Shown in pieces: positions 9,287 to 17,512 of a stretch of DNA of 64,000 nt (positions within the stretch are counted from its first letter, which is position 1; every line of letters begins with the position of its first letter). Under the pieces are notes generated by a model that saw only the letters and a program-made list of their open reading frames with translations, had not been told where the DNA came from and made no database searches. A program made the translations under genes and the position numbers. Source of the stretch: Pirellulaceae bacterium (lineage in GTDB: Bacteria > Planctomycetota > Planctomycetia > Pirellulales > Pirellulaceae); NCBI GenBank assembly GCA_019636375.1, contig JAHBXS010000003.1, positions 806,001-870,000 of the forward strand. Reading direction: 5' to 3'.

Positions 9287-10417
9287 ATGCAGTATCTGAC
9301 CGAAATTACCCGACTTCTAGACGGCGCGCTAAAAGGAGATCGTAGTCGAGTGGTTGACTACGCTAATCAACTAATTGCCAAGCTAAGGTCGGAAAACAAC
9401 GCGAAATCAGCTGAGAGATTACAATCGGTGTTAGCTAGAAGTGGGGGTGCGATAGGGGTCCAACATGTGTCACCCTCCGTCCCTGTAGACAGCGAGTCCA
9501 GATACCCTTTGGCGGATGAACTGCACCCCAAGAAAAGCGAGATTAGTCTTTTCCTTGATGATCGGATATTGGATCGAGTGCGTGAATTTCTTTCGCAAGT
9601 CGAGTTTTCTGATGAGTTACTTGCTGCGGGGGTCGGGATAACGCCGACCATGCTTTTGCATGGTCCGCCCGGAACCGGAAAGAGTCTTACCGCTCAATAC
9701 ATTGCTGCGTCACTCGGGCTACCTCTTCTTGTCGCTCGCGTTGACACTCTCGTGTCGTCCTTCTTGGGTAGCACATCTAAGAATCTCCGCAACCTTTTTG
9801 AACATGCATCTCGTCGCCCGTGTGTTTTGTTCCTTGATGAATTAGACGCGATGGGGAAACTACGCGATGACCAGCACGAAATGGGAGAATTAAAGCGAGT
9901 AGTCATTGCGCTACTCCAAAACATTGACAACGCTGGCGGTAACATCGTCCTTCTCGCAGCAACTAACCACCCTCATATCCTTGATCGTGCCATTTGGCGA
10001 CGATTTCAATTTCATGTAAGCATTGATCTGCCTTCAGAATCGGTTCGAGAAGAATTGATAAAAAGCTTGCTGAGTGGAGAGTCGATCAGCTTCTCTATTA
10101 CTAAGATTGCTGCTCTTGCCTCTGGAATGAGTTGTGCAGACATATCTAGCATCGTTCGAGATTCGATTCGGCATCGCGTCGTAAATAAAGAACCAGAGGT
10201 CTGCTTTCGGTACTTGGTCAGGCGGATTATAGAGACCAGGCTTGGCATTCACTTGCCAGGGGAACTTCCTGAGCCTCAGGTCATTCAACAAATTCATCTG
10301 TTGAACGAAAAAGTTCTAACGCTCCGTGTTCTTGCCGACCTATTCAACGTTTCCCCGCCGACGGTTGGACGGCGATTGAAAGAAACTTCACAAGCAAAGG
10401 CTACTTCCAATGGATGA
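9287..10417 (+). CDS. AAA+ ATPase with C-terminal HTH, IetA-like partner of a subtilase
   Basis: 376 residues. The ATG follows AAGGAG by five bases. An N-terminal helical region (1-85) precedes a classical AAA domain: Walker A GPPGTGKS at 126-133, Walker B VLFLDE at 180-185, a sensor-1 type AATNHP, and paired arginines in RAIWRRF. The C-terminus (about 345-365) reads as a helix-turn-helix (LADLFNVSPPTVGRRLK). Its stop overlaps the start of the protease gene by eight bases (ATGGATGA), so translation is probably coupled. The arrangement matches IetA/IetS of plasmid pTiC58, where the ATPase counteracts a toxic serine protease; related pairs have been reported as anti-phage. The assignment to that group is by architecture only. 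Confidence 0.8.
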   Translation: MQYLTEITRLLDGALKGDRSRVVDYANQLIAKLRSENNAKSAERLQSVLARSGGAIGVQHVSPSVPVDSESRYPLADELHPKKSEISLFLDDRILDRVREFLSQVEFSDELLAAGVGITPTMLLHGPPGTGKSLTAQYIAASLGLPLLVARVDTLVSSFLGSTSKNLRNLFEHASRRPCVLFLDELDAMGKLRDDQHEMGELKRVVIALLQNIDNAGGNIVLLAATNHPHILDRAIWRRFQFHVSIDLPSESVREELIKSLLSGESISFSITKIAALASGMSCADISSIVRDSIRHRVVNKEPEVCFRYLVRRIIETRLGIHLPGELPEPQVIQQIHLLNEKVLTLRVLADLFNVSPPTVGRRLKETSQAKATSNG

Positions 10418-12665
10418 CCGACGACCAATTAGACTGGTACTTACCGAAGATCGAGACCTCTCATCAGTGCGTCCAGCAGGAGGGCCAAGAAAGGTTTTCA
10501 AAGATGTGGATTCCTCGTTTCGTCAAAACTTGGCGAATGACTTGGACGTTATCGAGAAACGGTTCGAAAGACAGCTAAAGTCTCAGAATTTGCCAGTTGT
10601 GGCTACGGCGACTCTAGAAGGCGAGGCTTTGGCGAAAAGTCATCGCCCCGAAACTCTATTCACTCCACAAACTTGCCCCATTATCGGATCTGACTCGATC
10701 GGCTCGTTACGATTGAGCGTGACGGAGAGTGGTTTGCGAAGTCTTCGCCGCCAGGTTTTGCAAGGCTCATCGCAGAATATCGAAGCTGATCTCTCCACAC
10801 TAATAGAGATACGCCCCTTTGAATTGGAAATCGCACGCGAGATCGATCTTGCGAAGGTTGATGGCAGTACGAAGGCACGTCCGTTCAAGCTCAAGATCTT
10901 TAACCATCACGATAGTGCTAAAAATGATCGCCTGACAAGGTCATTGTTTGAATTGTTAAAGAATGAAACTGACTTAACTCAACTCGCTTATTCATCGGAA
11001 ATGATCGTTTTTCGAATCAATGAGCCTACCGAAGAAGTTATCGAAAAGCTGCGAGGTTTTGTTGGAACACAGTCGTTGATGCCACTTCCAGCGTTTTCGT
11101 TAACTGCTCAGTACTTGCCGGTGGGCGTCACCAATGATCAATCTTTTCCACTCCCAGTCTCGGGCGAGAATTATCCGACGGTAGGACTAATCGATTCGGG
11201 GACTGATCCCAATGATGCCAGACTGCAAGCTTGGGTATTAACCCGAGATGAAACAGATGTTCCAAGGTCAGACCAGAATAATAATCACGGCAGTTTTATT
11301 GCCGGATTGATCGCAAATGGAAAATCGCTAAATGGCTCTGATGACTTCCCCGATGTTCAGGCAAAGGTCGTTGATGTTGTCGCAATGCCAGCCAATAGCC
11401 CTCTTTACGAAGATGAGTTGCTTCGCATTATCCGCCGCGCCGTCCAACAGTATCCTGACGTAAAGGTTTGGAGCCTTTCACTAGCGAGTGACCAGACGCC
11501 ATGCGTGGACAATCAGGTCTCAGACTTCGCGATTGCACTGGATAAGATTCAGGAAGAGTTTGGCGTCCTATTCGTTAATTGCGCGGGTAATGTTCGCGTT
11601 GCTCCATTAAGAACATGGCCTGCTGTGCCAGCTTCAGAGGTTGACCGTATAGTAGCACCGGCTGATTCAGTGCGAGCATTGACGGTTGGTTCCGTTGCAC
11701 ACAAAGCAAACAACAGAACTCTCGCCAAACCAGGCGAACCCTCACCTTTTTCGCGTCGTGGGCCAGGCGTGGCTTTCATGCCGAAGCCAGAAGTTTGTCA
11801 TTACGGTGGGAATTGCGATGCGAGTTTCAACTACGCGCAAACCGGCGTGATAAGTACCACCGGCGGTGGCTCAATGGTTGAGTCGATTGGAACAAGCTTT
11901 TCGACACCGTTAGTCGCTACCATAGCAGCTGGCACATTATCCGCTACCAATGGCAATCCGCTTTCGATCAACATGACAAAGGCGTTGATCGTTCATTCAG
12001 CGGCACTGCGTTCGCACAAGACCACTGCGGCAGAACTTCGATACAAAGGGTTTGGAGTTCCTGGTTCGCTCCGAGAATTGTTTGATTGTGAACCTCACCG
12101 CGCAACACTTCTTTTCGAGCCTGAGATTCCGTCAAATCGTCGAATCTTCAGTAAGTTGGACTTCCCAATACCTGACTGCTTTCGAACCGAAGAGGGAAAA
12201 CTTCGAGGTGGTTTCCTACTAACCGCAGTTTACGATCCTCCGCTTTCCGAAGATGGCGGCTACGACTATTGCCGAGCCAATGTGGAGATTTCTCTTGGGA
12301 GTTTCGATTCTGAAGATCCGGATGAAGAAGCTTCTCATTCAAAGCTAGTCTCGCTCCATCCAAAAGACTTCTCAAAGCTTGGAGAACGCCACTTGATAGA
12401 ACAAGGTTTCAAGTGGTCTCCCGTTAAGGTCTTTCAAGATGAATTCCGGGGACGCGCTGCGGATCGCATTCGTTTGCGAGTCCAGCTCTATCTTCGCGAT
12501 ACGAAATTCGACGCTATTACTCAAAATGTTGCCATCATCGCAACGCTCTATGACCCTGGGAAATCACTTCCTGTATACGATCAAACGATTCAGGCCCTCA
12601 ATACCACTGGATGGCAGACGGTTCCGCTTGAACTACGGTCTGAAGTCAGAAACCGACTTCGGTAA
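10410..12665 (+). CDS. S8 subtilisin-like serine protease, IetS-like
   Basis: 751 residues with no signal peptide, so it probably acts in the cytoplasm. An N-terminal region of about 250 residues without recognised family comes before the peptidase S8 domain. The catalytic triad is visible: Asp262 (LIDSGTD), His293 (NNHGSFIAG), Ser496 (GTSFSTP), with oxyanion Asn394 in NCAGN. About 220 further residues of beta-rich sequence follow. The large N-terminal domain and cytoplasmic location fit the proteases paired with AAA ATPases in IetAS-type modules rather than secreted subtilases. The gene overlaps its ATPase partner by eight bases. The substrate and the trigger are unknown. All active-site residues are intact. 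Confidence 0.85.
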   Translation: MDDRRPIRLVLTEDRDLSSVRPAGGPRKVFKDVDSSFRQNLANDLDVIEKRFERQLKSQNLPVVATATLEGEALAKSHRPETLFTPQTCPIIGSDSIGSLRLSVTESGLRSLRRQVLQGSSQNIEADLSTLIEIRPFELEIAREIDLAKVDGSTKARPFKLKIFNHHDSAKNDRLTRSLFELLKNETDLTQLAYSSEMIVFRINEPTEEVIEKLRGFVGTQSLMPLPAFSLTAQYLPVGVTNDQSFPLPVSGENYPTVGLIDSGTDPNDARLQAWVLTRDETDVPRSDQNNNHGSFIAGLIANGKSLNGSDDFPDVQAKVVDVVAMPANSPLYEDELLRIIRRAVQQYPDVKVWSLSLASDQTPCVDNQVSDFAIALDKIQEEFGVLFVNCAGNVRVAPLRTWPAVPASEVDRIVAPADSVRALTVGSVAHKANNRTLAKPGEPSPFSRRGPGVAFMPKPEVCHYGGNCDASFNYAQTGVISTTGGGSMVESIGTSFSTPLVATIAAGTLSATNGNPLSINMTKALIVHSAALRSHKTTAAELRYKGFGVPGSLRELFDCEPHRATLLFEPEIPSNRRIFSKLDFPIPDCFRTEEGKLRGGFLLTAVYDPPLSEDGGYDYCRANVEISLGSFDSEDPDEEASHSKLVSLHPKDFSKLGERHLIEQGFKWSPVKVFQDEFRGRAADRIRLRVQLYLRDTKFDAITQNVAIIATLYDPGKSLPVYDQTIQALNTTGWQTVPLELRSEVRNRLR

Positions 12666-12820
12666 GTCGAAGCGGAAAAGGACAGGCGTCATCCAGTTAA
12701 AGAGAAAAATGGACCGGCATTATCTTGACTGGCCGGCTGAGAGTCGCCAAGCCACTAAGAGAAATTCGGTCGAAATCTTTTTGTCTTGGTGACTTTGCGC
12801 GCCCTTACGCGACTACGGTT

Positions 12821-13196
12821 TCATCTTTTACCAAACATCGTTTACCAATTTTTTTCACGATGCCTTCAATTCGATGTGGGCTAGTGATTGTTACGCAGTG
12901 TTCGTGAAATGAGAGCATTTTTGATCGTCTTCGGCTGGGAGGTTTTTGTTGCCGTAGTTTTACCTAGTCTGGAATCGTTCGCGGAATGGGTTAGGAAGGG
13001 GCTTTTTTTGGCAAAAGATGATGGGTAAAAGATGTTGCGCGTGGTTTGTTGTGGTTTTGACTGAGGAAAAGTGTAGCGAAAAGCCTAACCATTCGCCGAG
13101 CAGGTCGGCGGGATTGGAAATTTTAAGTATCCCTCAAATTTCTCGCAAATTTTGGAGTAGCCTCATCTTTTACCAAGAGTCTTTTACCAAATTTTT
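12821..13196. repeat. TCATCTTTTACCAA dispersed repeat cluster
   Basis: The 14-base motif occurs exactly at 12821-12834 and 13163-13176. Each copy is followed within 7-12 bases by a second TTTACCAA and a T run. Two related units lie in inverse orientation at 13010-13034 (AAAAGATG, then GGTAAAAGATG). Three clusters within 400 bases are beyond chance. Function unknown. Confidence 0.7.
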
Positions 13197-13477
13197 GCAT
13201 GGCTCCGCCATCCGACTTGGGCTTCGCACTCTGGGGGACGGGATGTTCACGACTCGGAATATGGCGCGTTCCAAAAAAAGGGGGGGACATTGCCGTTTTG
13301 TAGCCGTTCACGGGATCGTCGTTGGAATTCAACCAATTCCCGTTTCCGGTTTAGCGAATAGCGCATCCAAATGGTTTACCGCCGCATGCTCCTTCGGTGC
13401 GTTCACTTTTTCACGGAGAGGCTGTAAATTTATTCGATTAGATTGATTTTACGGGGATTCTATTTCCCTTAATAAGG

Positions 13478-13502
13478 AGCGAAAGCTTTGACAGCTTCCG
13501 CT
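13478..13502. terminator. Hairpin, possible terminator
   Basis: AGCGAAAGCT (13478-13487) pairs with AGCTTCCGCT (13493-13502) at nine of ten positions across a TTGAC loop. There is no clear T run after it on either strand, so terminator function is uncertain. It lies downstream of both the subtilase gene and the convergent gene at 13611. Confidence 0.35.
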
Positions 13503-13610
13503 ACAACCGCGACATGAAGAAAATTCATGGCCTCGAAGTGAGAACCCACGTGGCCATTCAATCCGTGAACGGTTACGCCGTTTTTTACGTTGAATAATCA
13601 GAAATTGAGC

Positions 13611-14270
13611 CTAACGATCAACCAATAGGCCGTAGACTTGATAGGCTTCCGCCAGGAATGTTCGTAGGTCTTCAGGCTTTCGCTGACTCCTGCGGTAGAG
13701 TAGCAAGCTGCCGGGGACCAATTCGACGTACAAGTCAGGGCGATCAGAGAAATAGTCCATCACTTCGGTAGAAAAGACTCTGCGAATCGCCTCTGGTTCG
13801 GCTCCTTGCAACACAAAAGCGTCGGAGAACCGAGGGTGAGTGTCGAAATCGATATCTTCAAAACCCAGGATTCCACCAAACTTGTCTAAAAAGTTTTCTG
13901 GGCGCATCGTGAAGCTGGGCAGCCTTAACCGATCCGAATCGATCACCGCCACGGTTTGGCGATGCGTTTGTTTGTTGTTCCCAGATCCCGTTTCGAATTG
14001 ATAATCAAAGATGACAATTTGCACCTCTTCCGTATCGCCGACAATCACGTTCTTGGCGAGTTGTACTCCACCCTTGCCAAACAAAGCGAACTTTGAGCGG
14101 ATCGCACGAAGGCGGCCGGGGTCGAGCGGCAGATAGGCCAGCCCCAACTCGTTCGCCGCTGCCTCAAGGGCTTCAGCCCTCCGCTTTTCCATCGCGTTGG
14201 CCCACCAGGCGGCAATGGCGATGGCTGTGAAAACAACCACCATGACGATAATCGGGAACAGGCCGCCCAT
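13611..14270 (-). CDS. Membrane-anchored protein of unknown function
   Basis: 219 residues. A single N-terminal membrane helix (about 4-25) is followed by a charged helical stretch rich in Ala, Glu and Arg, then a soluble domain with mixed beta strands (VQIVIFDYQFETG, TVAVIDSDRLRLPSF, LYVELVPGSLLLY). I do not recognise a named family. The N-terminal layout suggests a cytoplasmic domain tethered to the inner membrane. It starts 12 bases after the NrtS-like gene stops and is probably the third gene of an operon with it and the C25 peptidase gene. Confidence 0.7.
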   Translation of the reverse strand: MGGLFPIIVMVVVFTAIAIAAWWANAMEKRRAEALEAAANELGLAYLPLDPGRLRAIRSKFALFGKGGVQLAKNVIVGDTEEVQIVIFDYQFETGSGNNKQTHRQTVAVIDSDRLRLPSFTMRPENFLDKFGGILGFEDIDFDTHPRFSDAFVLQGAEPEAIRRVFSTEVMDYFSDRPDLYVELVPGSLLLYRRSQRKPEDLRTFLAEAYQVYGLLVDR

Positions 14271-14282
14271 TTCAATTCCGCT

Positions 14283-14531
14283 TTATGACGATGTTTTCGT
14301 TGATGTTGATTCGTTTTGCCTCAACGCTCCCACACTGGAAAGTGTTGACACGATAAAGGGCACACAGTAGGTCAAACCAATTTTAAACCAATGTCGAGCC
14401 TCGAGCTTCCCCGACATTACAATATCGCCTTGATTGATCGCCGTCAAAATCGTGCCGACGACCAGTGAAAAACACAGCGACCTTTTGATGACACTTGTTT
14501 GAAAGGCCAGTTGCAACGAGCGAATGAACAA
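14283..14531 (-). CDS. nrtS: NrtS-like small membrane protein (putative nitrate/nitrite transporter)
   Basis: 82 residues starting at TTG 14531, with GGAGAG five bases upstream. It matches the NrtS pattern by eye: an N-terminal segment ending in IKRSL, a first hydrophobic helix with VVGTILTAINQGD, and a second with YCVPFIVSTLSS. NrtS proteins have been linked to nitrate/nitrite transport in cyanobacteria and other bacteria. The small size and two membrane helices fit. It sits 15 bases after the C25-type peptidase gene. No nitrate-metabolism genes are nearby, so the transport role rests only on family resemblance. Confidence 0.7.
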   Translation of the reverse strand: MFIRSLQLAFQTSVIKRSLCFSLVVGTILTAINQGDIVMSGKLEARHWFKIGLTYCVPFIVSTLSSVGALRQNESTSTKTSS

Positions 14532-14546
14532 CGCATCTCTCCACGG

Positions 14547-16202
14547 TTATTCAATGACCACGGCTTCGGCCCCGATCGCGTGACCGCTGCGGGACGTGAG
14601 AAACGCTCGGACTGTCAACTCACCTCGCGCTGCTTCGGGGAGTTCGACGGTCGTCCTGAAAGGTCCGGCTTGAACCGTCGTGACAAGTTGTGTACACATC
14701 AAATTTTGATGCCGCAAGTAATCCGCATGCATCCATTCGTTGGCGTCGCGAGTCAACCGAGATTCATCTCGAAATATCGGACGCTCGCGGAATCGATTGC
14801 GGGGATAGCAGACTTCTAATGTCAGTTCTCCATCAAATTCAACATCGCACGTAACCACCAACTCGCGCGGTCGATTTTGGACGACTTGCGACCTGACATT
14901 CAACTGGTAGGGCCGAATGACTTTAAGAAGGGGATCACCCAACAAGTGATACAACAGCAAATGCTCGTTCAGTTCCTCTTGAATCAGGTCGGGTCGAGGA
15001 CTGAGCAAGGCTCCAAGTTCTTCGATTTCTTTGCGGGTTTCTGCATATGTCGACGAAGCTGGGGCTGGTTGCACCATCCGACACTTTGCTCGTCGAAATA
15101 GTTCTCCCAGCGTTTCTGCGTCGCCATGAAACAACTCTTGCATCATCTCAAGACTGAGTAGGCTCATCGCATAGGGCATGGTCACTCGCGTTCCACACAG
15201 AATTGCAATTGGGCCTTGCGGTTGTCGCAACATTTCTTCGGCAAAACAATCGCGCGGGTCGTCCAAGGCTCCTGCATAACAGCATAGCAACAAAGCGATT
15301 GGGCTTCCGCTCGCGGCGCGAAAGTCCTCAACCGTGTGATTGGTCGCAATTTCATATCGCCCTTGCGGTGTGAGCACTCGATCCAACCCGTGCCGATGAC
15401 CGTGACCGATGTAAACCCAAAACAAGCAGCCTTCGTTGAACTTGTCCTTCGCCGTTTCGCTGAACCGCTCCGGGGCGGGGCAGAACGGACTCGACCAACT
15501 TCCAAACGTCATCGAAAACGGATAGGCGTCAGGAATGTGCGATTGAATCAGCCGCCGCGTGGCTTGTTCCAGCACGCGATCAATCACCGGATCGAACCCA
15601 CCCACTCCGGCAATCGCATTGATGCGCCTCCGCCAATCTTGCGCGCCGACTTGTCGCTCGTAGTTTTTAATCCGCGTGATCATTGATGTCAATTCTTCGG
15701 GAGTATCGACGGTCAAGCGACCGATGGCTAAATCTGGAAGGCCGGAGCCATCTAAATCGACGTAGGGATGATCGCAGGCGATTTCCGGGTCGCTGCCGAA
15801 GTGAATATTGACGACTCCCGGGCGATAGTTGGTCGGTACAAAATCTGGACCTGGACCTGCGTCGCCAACCAGAAGCACATGCTTCAAGGGATGACGTTGC
15901 GACTCGGCTTTAATAAGTTCCTTCAATTCATCAGCCGTCGTTGGCGGGGTAACGACCATGCTGTGATGTCCTTGCCCCTCACGATACTGTACCCATTCGA
16001 CCAAAGCATCCTGAAACTTCGGCGGGCAAACGACCAGGGTATCACTCGCTGACAGATCTTGGGCACCCAACCCAAATCCGACGGCAACAATCAGAGTCCA
16101 CAACCAAATGGATATGCGTCGGCGCTGACTCCGCAGGCCTCCGACTTCGATTCCCGCGTGCGCATTTTTTAATCGAATGATGCGCTGCTGTACTCTCAAC
16201 AT
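14547..16202 (-). CDS. Peptidase C25 (gingipain-like) secreted protein
   Basis: 551 residues from the ATG at 16202, chosen because GGAGGG stands seven bases upstream; an ATG at 16265 would add 21 residues. A basic stretch and hydrophobic helix (about 28-50) form a signal. The rest resembles the C25/caspase-like fold: LVVCPPKFQDALVEWVQYR, VLLVGDAGPGPD, DLAIGRLTVDTPEEL, a catalytic His in YIGHGHRHG (266-272) and Cys307/Cys308 in LLLCCYAGAL. The His-then-Cys order agrees with gingipains. It lacks the gingipain haemagglutinin domains. The C-terminal 150 residues look like a beta-sandwich. It is the first gene of a three-gene operon. Confidence 0.75.
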   Translation of the reverse strand: MLRVQQRIIRLKNAHAGIEVGGLRSQRRRISIWLWTLIVAVGFGLGAQDLSASDTLVVCPPKFQDALVEWVQYREGQGHHSMVVTPPTTADELKELIKAESQRHPLKHVLLVGDAGPGPDFVPTNYRPGVVNIHFGSDPEIACDHPYVDLDGSGLPDLAIGRLTVDTPEELTSMITRIKNYERQVGAQDWRRRINAIAGVGGFDPVIDRVLEQATRRLIQSHIPDAYPFSMTFGSWSSPFCPAPERFSETAKDKFNEGCLFWVYIGHGHRHGLDRVLTPQGRYEIATNHTVEDFRAASGSPIALLLCCYAGALDDPRDCFAEEMLRQPQGPIAILCGTRVTMPYAMSLLSLEMMQELFHGDAETLGELFRRAKCRMVQPAPASSTYAETRKEIEELGALLSPRPDLIQEELNEHLLLYHLLGDPLLKVIRPYQLNVRSQVVQNRPRELVVTCDVEFDGELTLEVCYPRNRFRERPIFRDESRLTRDANEWMHADYLRHQNLMCTQLVTTVQAGPFRTTVELPEAARGELTVRAFLTSRSGHAIGAEAVVIE

Positions 16203-16519
16203 TGAAAATCCCTCCGTCTTCGACCTTACCGCGCGACAATTGATTCTTGACATCGCGACCTCCATATCCTACACGTTCCATTCTAGTCGAACCCCGCCAA
16301 CTGGCCTAGAAAGATTTTTGCGTTTGCTCAAGGGTCTCGAAGGAGGCAGAGGTCGAGTGAGATTGGGTAGAGCCGACTGAATTTCCACGATTGCAGGGTC
16401 GAAAGCTTCCGGTCCGACATTCCGATTTCACATAGTTTTAAAATGAGCGTTGTAAACAGCTCTTTCACACAATGAGATGTTAGGCTTGAGTCCCTTCGGA
16501 TTGGCGAATTGGGAATCCG
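16203..16519. other. Gene-free gap upstream of the C25 peptidase gene
   Basis: 317 bases between the remnant end of the transglycosylase gene and the C25 gene start. It contains the GGAGGG ribosome site before 16202 and presumably the promoter of that operon. No RNA gene or repeat was seen. Confidence 0.5.
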
Positions 16520-16681
16520 TCATTTCGAAAGGTTTTTGGAAACGCTCTTTTCCAGCTTAAGCTGAACTTTCGAGGCGGCTTCGAGTTTGGTGATTTTACC
16601 GTCTCGGTTGATGTCGAGGCCACGGTTTTGGTCATAGGTGGTAGGACGAGTTTCGCGATCAAACAAGACATGCTCGTCAGG
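16520..16681 (-). pseudogene. In-frame 3' remainder of the transglycosylase gene after a TAG
   Basis: After the TAG at 16682-16684 the same frame stays open for 53 codons to a TGA at 16520-16522. It still reads as protein: DEHVLFDRETRPTTYDQN, then a perfect 12-residue EF-hand loop DINRDGKITKLE, then a charged helical end. The EF-hand shows that these codons were recently, or still are, part of the protein. Confidence 0.75.
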
Positions 16682-17449
16682 CTAGCCGACCGCTGCGGGC
16701 CACAAGATGGCCATGTAAACATCGGAAAGTGTTTTGCACTTGCCCTTGAATGGCGCGAAATATTTTTGCACGTAGTCAAGTTGCTCGACTGCGGTCATGC
16801 GAGCCAGTTCATCCGTTGTGGTTCCCAAGTTGCGGGCGGTGCGGGGCATGAATTGAATTAGGCCCGTGGCACCGCTGCCCGCAGCGTTTTTGATCGTAGG
16901 GCTAAAGGTCTCGCCGGTCTCGAAGGCAATCGCCGCCATTAAATGGTTGGGGTCGAGGTCTAAATCGCTGCTAATTTCTAGCAACTTGGCTTTAAACGGG
17001 CCGGTGACGACCGCCCCCCATGCGATTTCAGGGGCAGGGCGTTCTTGGTTCTCGAAATCGACAAATTCTAACAAGCGTTGATGAGTGCGATGATCGGGTT
17101 CAATCACGCCGTCCTCAAAACCGAGCTGGATTTTTTGGAAGCGTTTGATTGCCGTCAACGTGTTGGGGCCAAGCAAACCGTCGATGGTCAAAGGGGTGAT
17201 TGACCCACCCACCGAGCTGGGGACTTGATTGAGAACCGTTTGTACCCAGCGAATTTCTTCTTGGCTATTGACTCCTCCTTCGCCAACGCTGCCGGTTAGG
17301 GTTTGGGCAGCGGCAAAGTTGAAAGAGACAAAAAACCAAAAGACCATGACCACGCCTTGAAATAGCTTGGCAAGACCTCGTGGGATTACTAATTGGAATC
17401 TACTCTTCGAGAAAGGGTACTTTGATACAATGCGGGGTTTCGTTTTCAT
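16682..17449 (-). CDS. Lytic transglycosylase with peptidoglycan-binding domain, ends at premature TAG
   Basis: 255 residues from the ATG at 17449, which has TTGAGG upstream. A TTG at 17464 is the alternative. After a signal-type hydrophobic segment (about 30-50) comes a PG_binding_1-like domain (TIDGLLGPNTLTAIKRFQ) and an SLT-type lysozyme fold with the catalytic-type Glu in AIAFETGETFSP and then GATGLIQFMP. The reading frame meets TAG at 16682-16684, in the context VG-stop-PDE. Changing T to A would give Lys, and the frame then continues for 53 codons. It may therefore be a nonsense mutant, a sequencing error or a readthrough gene. The catalytic domain is complete before the stop. Confidence 0.8.
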   Translation of the reverse strand: MKTKPRIVSKYPFSKSRFQLVIPRGLAKLFQGVVMVFWFFVSFNFAAAQTLTGSVGEGGVNSQEEIRWVQTVLNQVPSSVGGSITPLTIDGLLGPNTLTAIKRFQKIQLGFEDGVIEPDHRTHQRLLEFVDFENQERPAPEIAWGAVVTGPFKAKLLEISSDLDLDPNHLMAAIAFETGETFSPTIKNAAGSGATGLIQFMPRTARNLGTTTDELARMTAVEQLDYVQKYFAPFKGKCKTLSDVYMAILWPAAVG

Positions 17450-17512
17450 TTTTCTTGGCCTCAATTCTCAATTGAATTCGCTCGGTATTTCTGCTCGGTA
17501 GCTTTGGCGATG

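Larger units (their letters stand above)
12666..13610. other. Gene-free, repeat-bearing segment after the protease
   Basis: 945 bases without a convincing gene. It contains several copies of a TCATCTTTTACCAA-type motif (12821, 13163, and inverted at 13010-13034), a near-perfect inverted pair at 13300-13313 and 13563-13576 (13 of 14 bases), and a hairpin at 13478-13502. It may be the scarred border of an accessory insertion. Confidence 0.6.

Noticed and set aside
13018..13446. 142-codon open frame behind the subtilase
   Set aside because: It runs through repeat motifs and a G-rich run and shows no domain or ribosome site.
16480..16779. 99-codon open frame over the end of the transglycosylase gene
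   Set aside because: It is a different frame; the EF-hand frame at 16520-16681 is the coding one.
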